Assembly: GCF_003362755.1 (NCBI RefSeq)
Contig: NZ_QKRA01000001.1
Location: 496,001-560,000 of the forward strand
Origin: Marinomonas piezotolerans
GTDB lineage: Bacteria; Pseudomonadota; Gammaproteobacteria; Pseudomonadales; Marinomonadaceae
DNA: 64,000 nucleotides
Direction of reading: 5' to 3'
Within the stretch, counting starts at the first letter, position 1; every line of letters starts with the position of its first letter. The notes below the pieces were generated by a model. The model saw only the letters and a list, made by a program, of their open reading frames with translations. It searched no databases and had not been told where the DNA came from. Positions 1 to 8,424 of the stretch are shown in pieces. The translations under genes and the position numbers were made by a program.

Positions 1-194
1 GCCGGGGCTTCAATCTGATCTGCAACGGCGGTTGCTTTGAATAAAGTCATTCGGCGTATATAGTGCTCAATGTCTTCTTCAGGGTATGCAGATTCGTCTA
101 TGTCTGGCGCTACACATTGAAATGGAATCATAAGCCTTTCTAAGAGTTTTTTACGATACGGGGAGGAGGACGCAAGCACTAATTGAGTCGACAT
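1..194 (-). CDS. yceF: Maf-family nucleotide pyrophosphatase (YceF type), N-terminal part only
   Basis: Reading the minus strand from an ATG at 194 gives an open frame to the window edge, about 64 residues. It opens with the Maf signature LVLASSSPYRKKLLERL, in which the SSS-P-R residues form the phosphate-binding start of the fold. The PDIDE segment that follows is also typical of the family. The YceF branch hydrolyses 7-methyl-GTP and related non-canonical nucleotides. Divergent placement against yceD-rpmF-plsX matches the usual gammaproteobacterial order and supports YceF over its paralogue YhdE. The gene is cut by the window end, not broken. No strong Shine-Dalgarno is visible before the ATG. 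Confidence 0.85.
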   Translation of the reverse strand, partial: MSTQLVLASSSPYRKKLLERLMIPFQCVAPDIDESAYPEEDIEHYIRRMTLFKATAVADQIEAP

Positions 195-290
195 GACGTG
201 TTTTTACAGCCTTAATTTACTGGTAGTTAATGAAAAGCGATGCAGAAGTGAAATAATACGTAAAAAAACGCATTTACGCTGCAGTATTCT

Positions 291-319
291 TTGACAACCT
301 AAGGACTTGGCAATATTAT
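291..319 (+). promoter_or_regulatory. Near-consensus sigma-70 promoter for yceD-rpmF-plsX
   Basis: TTGACA at 291-296, a 17-base spacer and TATTAT at 314-319 form an almost ideal sigma-70 promoter. The expected transcription start is near 325-327, immediately before the yceD ATG at 328. A transcript from here would therefore be leaderless or nearly so. Initiation is inferred, not measured. Confidence 0.6.
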
Positions 320-327
320 TCCCCGCC

Positions 328-858
328 ATGTTGAATGACACATTACCCAAATATTTTGACCCTCGTAAAAACGCAGCCCATGAGGTTACGATCGAGGGGC
401 GTATGCTACTCAGTGTATTTCCGGAGTTGAGCGCTGCTTTGGCGTCAAATGAAGGGGATGCGTTCGTTCATCTAAGCTTTAGAGTGGATGAAGATAGGCG
501 CTACATTGCGACTGGCTCAATCAAATCGACGGTTCAAGTGGAGTGTCAACGATGCTTAGAACCTACGTCTGTTGAGCTAGAGATAGATTTATCAATTGGA
601 TTCGTTTATGACGAAGACCACGCGAAAAATTTACCTGGCGACTATGATCCCGTTGTCATGACCGATGGTGAGGTCGTTCTCGCTGATATGGTTGAGCAAG
701 AGTTGCTTCTTGCTTTACCAATAGTTGCCTATCACCCAGAAAGTGGTTGCAACCCAGTAGCTCTAAAGTATGCATCGTCTACCGATGACGCACCGGATGA
801 CGAAATTAAACCGAATCCATTTAGTATATTGGCCGATCTCAAGGTCAAGAAAAATTAG
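328..858 (+). CDS. yceD: DUF177 protein YceD (23S rRNA accumulation protein)
   Basis: This is a 176-residue protein of the YceD/DUF177 family, found upstream of rpmF in most bacteria and linked in E. coli to 23S rRNA accumulation. The family Cys pair is present as CQRC (residues 73-76), and the conserved C-terminal PNPF segment follows. The frame could open at a TTG at 307. I chose ATG 328 because the protein then begins MLNDTLPKYFDPRK, like the Pseudomonas homologues. The AAGGA at 301-305 is too close to TTG 307 and too far from ATG 328 to decide the start. It is co-directional with rpmF, 12 bases downstream, and probably cotranscribed. Confidence 0.88.
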   Translation: MLNDTLPKYFDPRKNAAHEVTIEGRMLLSVFPELSAALASNEGDAFVHLSFRVDEDRRYIATGSIKSTVQVECQRCLEPTSVELEIDLSIGFVYDEDHAKNLPGDYDPVVMTDGEVVLADMVEQELLLALPIVAYHPESGCNPVALKYASSTDDAPDDEIKPNPFSILADLKVKKN

Positions 859-870
859 GAGCTCCAAAAA

Positions 871-1050
871 ATGGCAGTACAAAAAAGTAAAGTGACTCGT
901 TCACGCCGCGGCCAGCGCCGTTCACATGACGCTTTAACAGGCGCAACTCTATCTGTAGAGCAAACTACTGGCGAACTTCACCGTCGCCACCATGTTTCAG
1001 CAGACGGTTTCTACCGTGGCCGTCAAGTTGTTACACCGAAAGGTGAGTAA
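871..1050 (+). CDS. rpmF: 50S ribosomal protein L32
   Basis: A 59-residue basic protein beginning [20 protein letters not shown], the diagnostic N-terminus of bacterial L32. It sits at the peptide exit side of the 50S subunit. A clear Shine-Dalgarno (TAGGAG, 857-862) precedes the ATG by eight bases and overlaps the yceD stop, so the two are translationally close. No zinc-ribbon cysteines are present, so this is the cysteine-free gammaproteobacterial type. The position between yceD and plsX links ribosome synthesis to the lipid operon, as in E. coli. Confidence 0.97.
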   Translation: MAVQKSKVTRSRRGQRRSHDALTGATLSVEQTTGELHRRHHVSADGFYRGRQVVTPKGE

Positions 1051-1064
1051 CTAGATACCCCAAT

Positions 1065-2015
1065 ATGATTAGGGTAGCTATTGACGCTATGGGCGGGGAC
1101 TTAGGTCCCCGCATTGCTTTTCAAGCAGCTCAAAAGATTATCGCCGCCTCCACTGATGTTGAGGTGCTCTTCTATTTCGATTCCGTATCGTTTTCTCCCC
1201 CCAGTGATATCAATTTCGATCGCATATACCTAATACCTTGCTCAGATCATGTGCCCAGCAACGAAACAATAGAGCGCTCGCTTTTCAAACGTCGCGACAC
1301 AAGCATCTATCGCGCCATGTCAGATCATGCAAATGGTCAAGCTGATGTTGTGGTGACTTTCGGTAATACGGCAGCAATGGTCGCACTTGCACGCCATATC
1401 ATCGGCCTTTTGCGCCCAAAATTATACCCAGCACTGATAAGGGAGATGCGTCCAGAACCGTTAAAATGTTTGGTGGATCTGGGGGCCAATGTACATTGCC
1501 CAGCGCCCATGCTAACAGGTTTCGCGCTACTTGGTTCGGCCTATTTAGAGGCTAGATGTAAGGATCGCGCAAACGTGGCTCTGCTTAACGTTGGCTTAGA
1601 GACGAGCAAAGGCAGTTCGGTAATTAAAGATTGCTATCAAATGCTTTCAACGCGTAAGTGGCCTCATTTCACCGGATTTGCCGAGGGATTTGAGTTATTT
1701 GATGGCGGTAAGAACGTAATTGTATGTGATGGCATGGTAGGCAATGCCGTATTAAAAGCATCTGAGGGTTTGTTCGCTTTCCTGCTTGACCAACTGTCCA
1801 AACACTCAATCGATACATCAGCAATACAGAATTTAGTTCGAGCAGAAAGTCGTCATGGAGCTTGTTTGGTGGGTATAAAAGGTAATCTTGTTAAAGGGCA
1901 TGGTCGGTCTGATCTGCCAGCGATGATAGGTGCGATTGAGTATGGTGTAGACGTAGCTCGCACAAATCTGCATAGAAAAATTGAAGAAAAGTTATTACAA
2001 CAGGGGGTGTTATGA
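1065..2015 (+). CDS. plsX: Phosphate acyltransferase PlsX (divergent)
   Basis: PlsX makes acyl-phosphate from acyl-ACP and phosphate for PlsY in phospholipid synthesis, and works at the inner face of the membrane. The 316-residue protein has the family start IDAMGGDLGP (7-16), a LVDLGANV segment, the CDG motif (VIVCDGMVGN) and a GACLVG-KG-HG C-terminal region. Identity is supported by these motifs and by its place between rpmF and fabD. Several normally strict positions differ: the SAGNTGA loop reads TFGNTAA, the NIGEE loop reads NVGLE, and GANVD reads GANVH. It is also slightly shorter than the usual 330-350 residues. No clear Shine-Dalgarno is visible. Its stop overlaps the fabD start (ATGA at 2012). 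Confidence 0.85.
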   Translation: MIRVAIDAMGGDLGPRIAFQAAQKIIAASTDVEVLFYFDSVSFSPPSDINFDRIYLIPCSDHVPSNETIERSLFKRRDTSIYRAMSDHANGQADVVVTFGNTAAMVALARHIIGLLRPKLYPALIREMRPEPLKCLVDLGANVHCPAPMLTGFALLGSAYLEARCKDRANVALLNVGLETSKGSSVIKDCYQMLSTRKWPHFTGFAEGFELFDGGKNVIVCDGMVGNAVLKASEGLFAFLLDQLSKHSIDTSAIQNLVRAESRHGACLVGIKGNLVKGHGRSDLPAMIGAIEYGVDVARTNLHRKIEEKLLQQGVL

Positions 2016-2935
2016 GTAATTCGACAGCATTTGTATTTCCAGGACAAGGCTCTCAGCAACTGGGAATGCTTGCAGATATCGCTGAAAAATACGATATCAT
2101 TGAAAAAACATTTAAAGAAGCATCTGAAGTGCTTGGCTACGACTTATGGGATTTAGTTCAAAACAACGCCGAAGGGTTAAACCAGACGGACAAAACTCAG
2201 CCAGCACTGCTCACCAGTAGTGTTGCCTTGTGGCGTTTGTGGGAGCAGCAAGGTGGAGTTTTGCCTTCATACGTTGCAGGCCATAGTCTAGGAGAATACT
2301 CTGCATTAGTTTGCGCGGGTGTTATTGGGTTTGCTGACGCTGTTGAGCTCGTTAAACTACGCGGTGAGTATATGCAGCAAGCCGTTCCTGAAGGTGCAGG
2401 GGCAATGGCTGCGATCATTGGTCTACCCGATGATAAAGTTGTGGCAGCGTGTGAAGCCGTTAGCGAAGGGGTCGTTAGTGCTGTCAACTTCAACTCTCCT
2501 GGGCAAGTGGTTATTGCTGGTGAGAAGGCGGCTGTAGAGTTAGCGATGGCGAATGCAAAAGAAGCGGGTGCGAAGCGCGCATTACCGTTGCCAGTAAGCG
2601 TGCCTTCTCATTGTAAGCTTATGATCCCAGCAGGTGAAAAATTAGCCGAGCGCCTTAATGCAATAGAATTTAAGACCCCAAATATTACGTTGGTACAAAA
2701 TGTGACGGCGGAAGCCGTCTCTGATGCCGACGTCATTAAGTCGAATTTGGTATCGCAGCTAAGCGAGCCTGTATTGTGGACTCAGTCAGTTGTTTTGCTG
2801 AATGATCTTGGCGTAACGAAAACAATTGAGTGTGGACCAGGGAAAGTTTTAACAGGCCTCAACAAGCGTATTGTTAAGGGGCTTGATGCGGTAGCGATTG
2901 GTGATGTGGCAAGTTTCGACGCTGCATCCGCTTAA
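2012..2935 (+). CDS. fabD: Malonyl-CoA:ACP transacylase
   Basis: FabD transfers malonyl from CoA to ACP, supplying the extender unit for type II fatty acid synthesis in the cytoplasm. The 307-residue length is standard. GQGSQ (11-15) forms the oxyanion loop, and the catalytic serine lies in GHSLGEY (Ser92). The partner histidine is in the PSH segment near residue 200. The start overlaps the plsX stop by four bases, with a G-rich Shine-Dalgarno in the plsX tail, so translation is probably coupled. fabG follows after 23 bases. All catalytic features are intact. Confidence 0.97.
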   Translation: MSNSTAFVFPGQGSQQLGMLADIAEKYDIIEKTFKEASEVLGYDLWDLVQNNAEGLNQTDKTQPALLTSSVALWRLWEQQGGVLPSYVAGHSLGEYSALVCAGVIGFADAVELVKLRGEYMQQAVPEGAGAMAAIIGLPDDKVVAACEAVSEGVVSAVNFNSPGQVVIAGEKAAVELAMANAKEAGAKRALPLPVSVPSHCKLMIPAGEKLAERLNAIEFKTPNITLVQNVTAEAVSDADVIKSNLVSQLSEPVLWTQSVVLLNDLGVTKTIECGPGKVLTGLNKRIVKGLDAVAIGDVASFDAASA

Positions 2936-2958
2936 CAAATTAAATTGGAGATATGTAG

Positions 2959-3684
2959 ATGAGCAAAATTGCGCTAGTTACCGGTGCGACTCGAGGGATA
3001 GGTAAAGCCATCGCTCAGGCACTGGTAGCAAACGGTGTGACCGTTATTGGTACGGCTACAAGTGAGTCAGGTGCTGCAAGTATCAGTGAATACTTGGGAG
3101 CTAACGGCAAGGGCCTAGTGCTTGATGTTGCCAGTGATGATTCTGTTGCTGACGTTGTAAAACAAATTACTAGTGAGTTCGGCGCGCCGACAATCTTGGT
3201 GAATAACGCCGGTATCACAAGAGATAATTTAATGATGCGCATGAAAATGGATGAGTGGGATCAAGTGATTAACACTAACCTAACATCTGTATTTCGTGTT
3301 ACAAAGGCGTGTCTTCGTGGTATGACGAAAGCGAAATTTGGTCGCATTGTAACCATTAGCTCTGTTGTCGGCTCAATGGGGAACGCTGGTCAAGCAAACT
3401 ATTCAGCTGCGAAAGCCGGACTAGAAGGTTTTAGTCGTTCGTTGGCGGCGGAAATTGGCTCACGCGGGATAACAGTCAACTGTGTCGCGCCTGGGTTTAT
3501 TGCAACGGATATGACTAAAGATCTACCAGAAGATCACAAAGCAACATTGGTTTCCAAAGTCCCTGCTGCACGCTTAGGCGAGCCTGAAGAAATTGCAGCT
3601 GCTGTAACGTTCTTAACGTCTGATGCGGCGGGATATATCACCGGAGAAACATTGCATGTCAACGGTGGCATGTACATGGCATAA
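2959..3684 (+). CDS. fabG: 3-oxoacyl-ACP reductase
   Basis: FabG is the NADPH-dependent ketoreductase of fatty acid elongation. The 241-residue short-chain dehydrogenase has the cofactor loop GATRGIG (9-15), the NNAG motif (about 82-85) and the catalytic set Ser135, Tyr148 and Lys152 (YSAAK). The C-terminal ITGETLHVNGGMYMA is typical of true FabG, not of generic SDRs. The Shine-Dalgarno (TGGAGA) lies a little over nine bases before the ATG. A 137-base gap with a hairpin separates it from acpP, so acpP may also have its own promoter. Confidence 0.97.
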   Translation: MSKIALVTGATRGIGKAIAQALVANGVTVIGTATSESGAASISEYLGANGKGLVLDVASDDSVADVVKQITSEFGAPTILVNNAGITRDNLMMRMKMDEWDQVINTNLTSVFRVTKACLRGMTKAKFGRIVTISSVVGSMGNAGQANYSAAKAGLEGFSRSLAAEIGSRGITVNCVAPGFIATDMTKDLPEDHKATLVSKVPAARLGEPEEIAAAVTFLTSDAAGYITGETLHVNGGMYMA

Positions 3685-3689
3685 TTTGA

Positions 3690-3713
3690 GTTGAATTTTG
3701 TAATGAATTCAAC
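3690..3713 (+). other. Hairpin in the fabG-acpP gap
   Basis: GTTGAATT (3690-3697) and AATTCAAC (3706-3713) are perfect inverted 8-base arms around an 8-base loop, six bases after the fabG stop. There is no T-run, so it is not a classic terminator. It could be a partial attenuator or mRNA 3' stabiliser separating fabG from the highly expressed acpP. Confidence 0.4.
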
Positions 3714-3821
3714 GAAAATACGTCTCGGTTCATGATGAGAATCACGCCCTCTATACATGGGTGTCACAAATTTCATAATATGCTCAAAATGAGCTATTAA
3801 CGAGTAGAGTAGGAACTTCTA

Positions 3822-4055
3822 ATGAGTAGCATTGAAGAACGCGTTAAAAAAATTGTTTGCGAACAACTAGGTGTTAAAGAGGAAGAAGTTGTACCAGCAG
3901 CATCTTTCGTAGATGACTTGGGTGCAGACTCCCTTGACACAGTTGAGCTTGTTATGGCTCTTGAAGAGGAATTCGACACTGAAATTCCTGACGAAGAAGC
4001 TGAAAAAATCACCACTGTACAAGCAGCAATTGACTACATCAACGCTAACTTGTAA
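3822..4055 (+). CDS. acpP: Acyl carrier protein
   Basis: This 77-residue acidic protein carries the growing acyl chain on a 4'-phosphopantetheine arm. The attachment motif is [15 protein letters not shown], with the modified serine at residue 37. The length and acidic helix II are typical of AcpP. A TAGGAA Shine-Dalgarno lies six bases before the start. It sits between fabG and fabF and is followed by a strong hairpin terminator, so it probably gives an abundant short transcript as well as readthrough. Confidence 0.98.
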   Translation: MSSIEERVKKIVCEQLGVKEEEVVPAASFVDDLGADSLDTVELVMALEEEFDTEIPDEEAEKITTVQAAIDYINANL

Positions 4056-4080
4056 TACTCTGGTGCATTAAGTTTCCGAA

Positions 4081-4116
4081 AAGCCGCTCGTATTTTGTGT
4101 ACAGCGGCTTTTCTTA
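4081..4116 (+). terminator. Intrinsic terminator between acpP and fabF
   Basis: AAGCCGCT (4081-4088) pairs with AGCGGCTT (4103-4110) across a 14-base loop and is followed by a T-rich tail. It lies 25 bases after the acpP stop and would partly insulate fabF. Confidence 0.75.
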
Positions 4117-4155
4117 TTCTTACCCCTAGTGACAGGGAGTTTTCGGAGGAATCAT

Positions 4156-5394
4156 ATGTCTCGTCGTCGGGTCGTAATCACCGGTATGGGAATGGTGACA
4201 CCCCTTGGCAATAATGTGAAAGATACGTGGGATAATATACTAGAAGGTAAAAGTGGAGTGTCTGATATTGAACACTTCGACGCCTCTCAGTTTTCAACAC
4301 GTTTTGCCGCACAAGTTAAAGATTTCGATGCGACCCAGTACATGAGCTTTAAAGAAGCTCGAAAAATGGATGTATTTATTCAGTATGGGATCGCAGCGGC
4401 AGTTCAGGCTATTGAAGACGCAGGACTAGACTCTGACAGCGTTGATTATCAGCGAATAGGATGCGCAATAGGCTCTGGCATTGGTGGCCTACCAATGATT
4501 GAGAAGAATGTTTCACTGTTAAGCGAATCTGGCCCAAAACGTATTTCTCCTTTTTTTGTACCCGGGGCGATCATTAATATGATCTCTGGTCATGTTGCCA
4601 TTCGTTTTGGGTTTAAAGGACCAAATATCTCGATCGTCACTGCTTGCACTACGGGCACTCATAATATCGGCATGGCTGGACGAATGATTTCCTACGGTGA
4701 TGCAGATGTCATGATTGCAGGTGGCGCAGAAATGGCTATTACGCCTCTTGGTATTGGTGGGTTCGGTGCCGCTCGGGCGCTGTCTACACGCAATGATGAC
4801 TATAAAACTGCAAGCCGTCCTTGGGATAAAGACCGTGACGGGTTTGTAATGGGGGATGGCGCCGGTATTCTTGTACTCGAGGAATACGAACACGCTGTCG
4901 CTCGTGGTGCTACTATCTATGCTGAGCTGGCTGGTTTCGGTATGAGTGATGATGCGTTTCATATGACAGCGCCGCCCGAAAATGGAGAAGGGGCGTTATC
5001 TGCGATGTCCGCTGCATTAAAAGATGCTGAAGCAAGCGCTGATGAGATTGATTATATCAACGCGCACGGCACATCTACTCCTATCGGAGATTTGGCAGAA
5101 ACCGAAGCGGTAAAAATGCTGATGGGGCAAGCGGCGTCAGATGTGGCAATTAGCTCAACCAAGTCGATGGTAGGGCACCTACTTGGCGCAGCAGGTGCGG
5201 TTGAATCGATTTTTTCTATTTTAGCAATTCGTGATCAAGTGGCACCTCCAACGATTAACTTAGAAGAGCCAAGCGAAGGCTGTGATTTAAACTATGTTGC
5301 TATGACTCCGCAGAAGCGCAAAGTCGAACTGGTTCTGAATAACTCTTTTGGTTTTGGCGGGACAAACGGAACATTGGTTTTTCGAAAAGCATAA
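4156..5394 (+). CDS. fabF: 3-oxoacyl-ACP synthase II
   Basis: FabF condenses malonyl-ACP with acyl-ACP and is the elongating ketosynthase. I place the start at ATG 4156, giving 412 residues, because the GGAGGA Shine-Dalgarno (4145-4150) sits just upstream. A longer frame from GTG 4129 would place that site inside the gene. The catalytic triad is complete: Cys164 (TACTTG), His304 (NAHGTST) and His341 ([10 protein letters not shown]). The C-terminal [10 protein letters not shown] is present. It is separated from acpP by a terminator and followed by another, so it can act as a single-gene unit. Confidence 0.96.
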   Translation: MSRRRVVITGMGMVTPLGNNVKDTWDNILEGKSGVSDIEHFDASQFSTRFAAQVKDFDATQYMSFKEARKMDVFIQYGIAAAVQAIEDAGLDSDSVDYQRIGCAIGSGIGGLPMIEKNVSLLSESGPKRISPFFVPGAIINMISGHVAIRFGFKGPNISIVTACTTGTHNIGMAGRMISYGDADVMIAGGAEMAITPLGIGGFGAARALSTRNDDYKTASRPWDKDRDGFVMGDGAGILVLEEYEHAVARGATIYAELAGFGMSDDAFHMTAPPENGEGALSAMSAALKDAEASADEIDYINAHGTSTPIGDLAETEAVKMLMGQAASDVAISSTKSMVGHLLGAAGAVESIFSILAIRDQVAPPTINLEEPSEGCDLNYVAMTPQKRKVELVLNNSFGFGGTNGTLVFRKA

Positions 5395-5417
5395 AAGCGG
5401 CAAAGCCGCTTTTTTTA
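5394..5417 (+). terminator. Terminator of fabF
   Basis: AAAGCGGC (from 5394) and GCCGCTTT form an 8-base stem with a 3-base AAA loop, followed by a T-run to 5417. It starts at the last base of the fabF stop codon. Confidence 0.85.
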
Positions 5418-5428
5418 ACTAAGAAAAC

Positions 5429-5845
5429 TTATTGCAATAACGTGTTTGACTCTTCGTTTGGCCTATTAAGTTCTATAAGCTCTGCGATGTCCACTGATTT
5501 ACCAGTGCTTTCTAAATCAAAAAGCTGTTCGTCAATACTTTGGTAAAATGCGAGCTCTTCATCTCCTAAGAAGTGTAAGCATTCTCCACCCACGAAATAA
5601 AGAAGCTCACGACGCATGAGTGGTACTAAATTCGGGTAACAGCGGATAAAACGAGCAATTAGTTCTTGGGCATCAAATAAGAACTCAGATGAACGTGTCT
5701 CGGCACTGGCAATCAGGGCATTCCATTTATTTATGAAATCTTGCTCTTCCTCGGCCAAAATTTCGCGGTCAAATGGATCATGCTCAGTGATTCGTTGGTT
5801 GAGGTCTTGTAGAAGGTTTTCGATAAATTGGATTCTTGAACTCAC
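5429..5845 (-). CDS. Conserved small helical protein, function unknown (possibly PA2817-like)
   Basis: A 138-residue acidic protein predicted to be mostly helical. It has no signal peptide, membrane segment or cysteine motif. It is rich in Glu, Asp and Leu, with a central FIRCYPNLVPLMRRELLYF stretch that looks like a buried core, so a soluble cytoplasmic helical bundle is likely. The frame starts with GTG at 5845, with an AAGG about 12 bases upstream. It is divergent from the YadGH-like ABC genes 51 bases away. A resemblance to the uncharacterised PA2817 family of Pseudomonas is suggested by context and length only; I cannot confirm it from sequence. No function is assigned. Confidence 0.6.
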   Translation of the reverse strand: MSSRIQFIENLLQDLNQRITEHDPFDREILAEEEQDFINKWNALIASAETRSSEFLFDAQELIARFIRCYPNLVPLMRRELLYFVGGECLHFLGDEELAFYQSIDEQLFDLESTGKSVDIAELIELNRPNEESNTLLQ

Positions 5846-5896
5846 GTGTGATGGAACCTTTTTTGGGTTTCTAGTATTTAAGGCAGAAAGAATATT

Positions 5897-6811
5897 ATGG
5901 CATATGCTATCGAAATAAAGGACCTTAAAAAGCGTTACGAAAATGGATTTGAAGCACTTAAGGGAATCGACCTAAATGTTGACGAAGGTGATTTTTTCGC
6001 ACTGTTGGGCCCCAACGGAGCAGGTAAGTCTACGACCATCGGAATACTGTGTTCCCTTGTAAATAAATCCGAAGGTCAAGTACGTATCTTTGGCGTGGAT
6101 ATTGATAAAGATTTTGCTAAAGCAAAGCAATATTTGGGAGTCGTTCCTCAGGAGTTCAACTTCAACGTGTTTGAGACGGTGTTTAATGTTGTCGTGACAC
6201 AAGCAGGTTTTTACGGAATTCCTTTAGATGTCGCTCAAACTCGCGCTGAAAAGTATCTAAAACAATTAGATCTTTGGGATAAGAAAGATGTTCAATCGCG
6301 TATGTTATCGGGAGGTATGAAACGCCGGTTGATGATAGCCCGAGCACTGATACACGAGCCCAAAATATTAATATTGGATGAACCGACTGCGGGTGTTGAT
6401 ATCGAACTGCGCCGCTCTATGTGGGAGTTTATTAGGCAGCTGAATGAAAAAGGCACAACGATAATACTGACGACTCACTACCTTGAAGAAGCTGAGCAGT
6501 TATGTAGGAATATTGCGATTATCAATTCAGGGGAAATTGTAGAGAATACAAGCGTTAAGGCACTCCTAAAAACCTTGTCTAGTGAAACATTTATCTTCGA
6601 TTTAGACAGTCCAGTTACAGAAATAGATATCGATGGATTTGAGACCAAGCTAGCAAGTGACGGCGCGTCTATCGAAGTAGCTGTCAATAAAGGGCAAGCG
6701 TTAAATGACATATTCACGTATCTCGAATCGAAAAATGCTCGTGTAGTGAGTATGCGGAATAAATCGAATCGCCTTGAAGAGCTATTCGTTAAACTGATTA
6801 AGGGGAACTAG
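5897..6811 (+). CDS. yadG: ABC transporter ATP-binding protein, YadG type
   Basis: The ATPase half of an ABC-2 type exporter, 304 residues. The Walker A is GPNGAGKST (38-46), the signature is LSGGMKRR, and Walker B is ILILDEPTAGVD, followed by the switch histidine in TTHYLEEAEQL. After about residue 215 comes a divergent C-terminal domain common in YadG and NatA-like ATPases. The permease starts one base after its stop, so the two form an exporter unit at the inner membrane. The substrate is unknown. The family is annotated broadly as ABC-2 multidrug or polysaccharide export, and nothing here narrows it. A loss-of-function reading is not supported, because all motifs are intact. Confidence 0.9.
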   Translation: MAYAIEIKDLKKRYENGFEALKGIDLNVDEGDFFALLGPNGAGKSTTIGILCSLVNKSEGQVRIFGVDIDKDFAKAKQYLGVVPQEFNFNVFETVFNVVVTQAGFYGIPLDVAQTRAEKYLKQLDLWDKKDVQSRMLSGGMKRRLMIARALIHEPKILILDEPTAGVDIELRRSMWEFIRQLNEKGTTIILTTHYLEEAEQLCRNIAIINSGEIVENTSVKALLKTLSSETFIFDLDSPVTEIDIDGFETKLASDGASIEVAVNKGQALNDIFTYLESKNARVVSMRNKSNRLEELFVKLIKGN

Positions 6812-6812
6812 A

Positions 6813-7586
6813 ATGTCTACAGGTGAAATCTGGATAGCCTTTTATACGATTCTTCGTAGAGAGATTCGCCGTTTTATGCGTATTTGGCCTCAAACACTGC
6901 TACCGCCAGCGATTACTATGTCGCTGTATTTCGCTATCTTTGGTAATTTAATCGGTAGCAGAATAGGTGAAATGGGCGGTTTTTCATACATGCAGTATAT
7001 CGTACCTGGCTTGATCATGATGTCCGTTATCACCAATTCATACTCGAATGTAGCGTCGTCATTTTTCTCTGCAAAATTTCAGCACAGTATTCAAGAACTA
7101 TTGGTATCTCCCACACCGAATTGGGTAATATTGGCGGGTTACGTTCTGGGGGGTGTTGCTCGCGGTTTATGTGTAGGTTTAACGGTCACCATCTTGTCGC
7201 TGTTTTTTACAAAATTGCATCTTCATAACCTGTTTTTAACAGTATTGGTTGTAATTCTGACTGCTATCATGTTTTCGCTCGGTGGGTTTGTGAACGCCTT
7301 GTTTGCAAGATCGTTCGATGATGTGTCCATTGTCCCAACGTTTATCTTGACCCCGTTAACCTATTTGGGTGGTGTCTTCTATTCAATCTCTTTATTGCCG
7401 GATCTTTGGCAGGGCGTATCAATGCTAAATCCAGTGTTGTATATGGTGAACGCTTTTAGATACGGAATTTTAGGTGTATCGGATATAAATATTACTTGGG
7501 CGCTAGTGATTATTTCGGTATTCATTGTTGTGTTGTCTTACGTAGGAATTACTCTGCTGAATCGCGGCAGAGGTATTAGAAATTAA
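6813..7586 (+). CDS. yadH: ABC-2 type permease, YadH type
   Basis: A 257-residue inner-membrane protein with about six hydrophobic segments and the ABC-2 family motif near SPTPNWVILAGYVLGG. The C-terminal PLTYLGGVFYSI-LP and NP--YMVNAFRYG segments are typical of YadH/DrrB-like permeases. It partners the ATPase just upstream (AGGGGAA Shine-Dalgarno inside that gene's end). queF follows 10 bases after the stop with its own strong ribosome site, so the three are probably one transcript. That pairing may be coincidental for function. Confidence 0.9.
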   Translation: MSTGEIWIAFYTILRREIRRFMRIWPQTLLPPAITMSLYFAIFGNLIGSRIGEMGGFSYMQYIVPGLIMMSVITNSYSNVASSFFSAKFQHSIQELLVSPTPNWVILAGYVLGGVARGLCVGLTVTILSLFFTKLHLHNLFLTVLVVILTAIMFSLGGFVNALFARSFDDVSIVPTFILTPLTYLGGVFYSISLLPDLWQGVSMLNPVLYMVNAFRYGILGVSDINITWALVIISVFIVVLSYVGITLLNRGRGIRN

Positions 7587-7596
7587 GGTAGGTGGT

Positions 7597-8409
7597 ATGG
7601 GTGCTTTACCCTTAGGTCAGAAAACGGATTATGTTTCTGAGTACGATCCAGGGTTGCTTTTCCCTATTGCTAGATTGGATAAATGGCAAGATATGGGAAT
7701 AGAATCTGAGCGTTTGCCCTTCCATGGAGAGGATATTTGGAATGCTTATGAACTGTCTTGGTTAAACGAAAAAGGTAAGCCAATTGTGGCCATGGCTGAA
7801 TTCCGCTTACCTTGTTCGTCTCCAAATATAATAGAGTCTAAATCCTTCAAATTATATTTGAATTCGCTCAACCAAATGCGTTACAAAGACGCCTACGAAG
7901 TTCAGGCGCTTTTGGAAGCGGATCTATCTCAAGCTGCCGGAGCTCCCGTTACAGTCATCATACGAAACGTAGACGCGATGGAGTCATTGGTTGTCCTGAC
8001 ACCTGACTATTGTATTGATGAGCTAGATGTCGTTGTAGACGAGTATCACCCCAACGCACAGTTGCTAACTATTGAAGAGGGGGCTGTAGTAGAAGAGCGT
8101 TTAGTGAGTCATTTACTTAAGTCTAATTGCCCTGTTACTAATCAACCTGATTGGGGGTCTATATTTATTGATTATCGAGGTAGTCAAATCAGCCATGAGG
8201 GTTTGCTCAAGTATGTAGCATCATTTCGCGAGCATACTGACTTCCACGAGCAATGCGTTGAACGCATCTTCATTGATATTATGACCCAGTGCAAACCTGA
8301 AAGCTTGGTTGTTTACGCACGGTATGTGCGTCGCGGCGGATTAGATATCAACCCATATCGTTCGACTCATGAAATCGTATTGGGGAATGATCGTCTGACT
8401 CGTCAATAA
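7597..8409 (+). CDS. queF: NADPH-dependent 7-cyano-7-deazaguanine reductase
   Basis: QueF reduces preQ0 to preQ1, the last free-base step of queuosine tRNA modification. The 270-residue length marks the long two-domain gammaproteobacterial type. The N-terminal half holds ESKSFK (80-85), the family cofactor signature. The C-terminal half has the catalytic cysteine Cys178 in CPVTNQPDWG, which forms the thioimide with preQ0. Both match E. coli QueF. Translation starts at ATG 7597 behind an AAGGTAGG site. It is convergent with the coiled-coil gene, only 15 bases apart. Confidence 0.96.
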   Translation: MGALPLGQKTDYVSEYDPGLLFPIARLDKWQDMGIESERLPFHGEDIWNAYELSWLNEKGKPIVAMAEFRLPCSSPNIIESKSFKLYLNSLNQMRYKDAYEVQALLEADLSQAAGAPVTVIIRNVDAMESLVVLTPDYCIDELDVVVDEYHPNAQLLTIEEGAVVEERLVSHLLKSNCPVTNQPDWGSIFIDYRGSQISHEGLLKYVASFREHTDFHEQCVERIFIDIMTQCKPESLVVYARYVRRGGLDINPYRSTHEIVLGNDRLTRQ

Positions 8410-8424
8410 ATCATTTCTACTCCG

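Noticed and set aside
307..327. TTG 307 as the yceD start
   Set aside because: The Shine-Dalgarno-like AAGGA is one base away, too close, and ATG 328 gives the family N-terminus.
4519..4962. A 147-residue frame antisense to fabF
   Set aside because: It lies wholly within a strongly conserved gene on the other strand, and has no ribosome site or family look.
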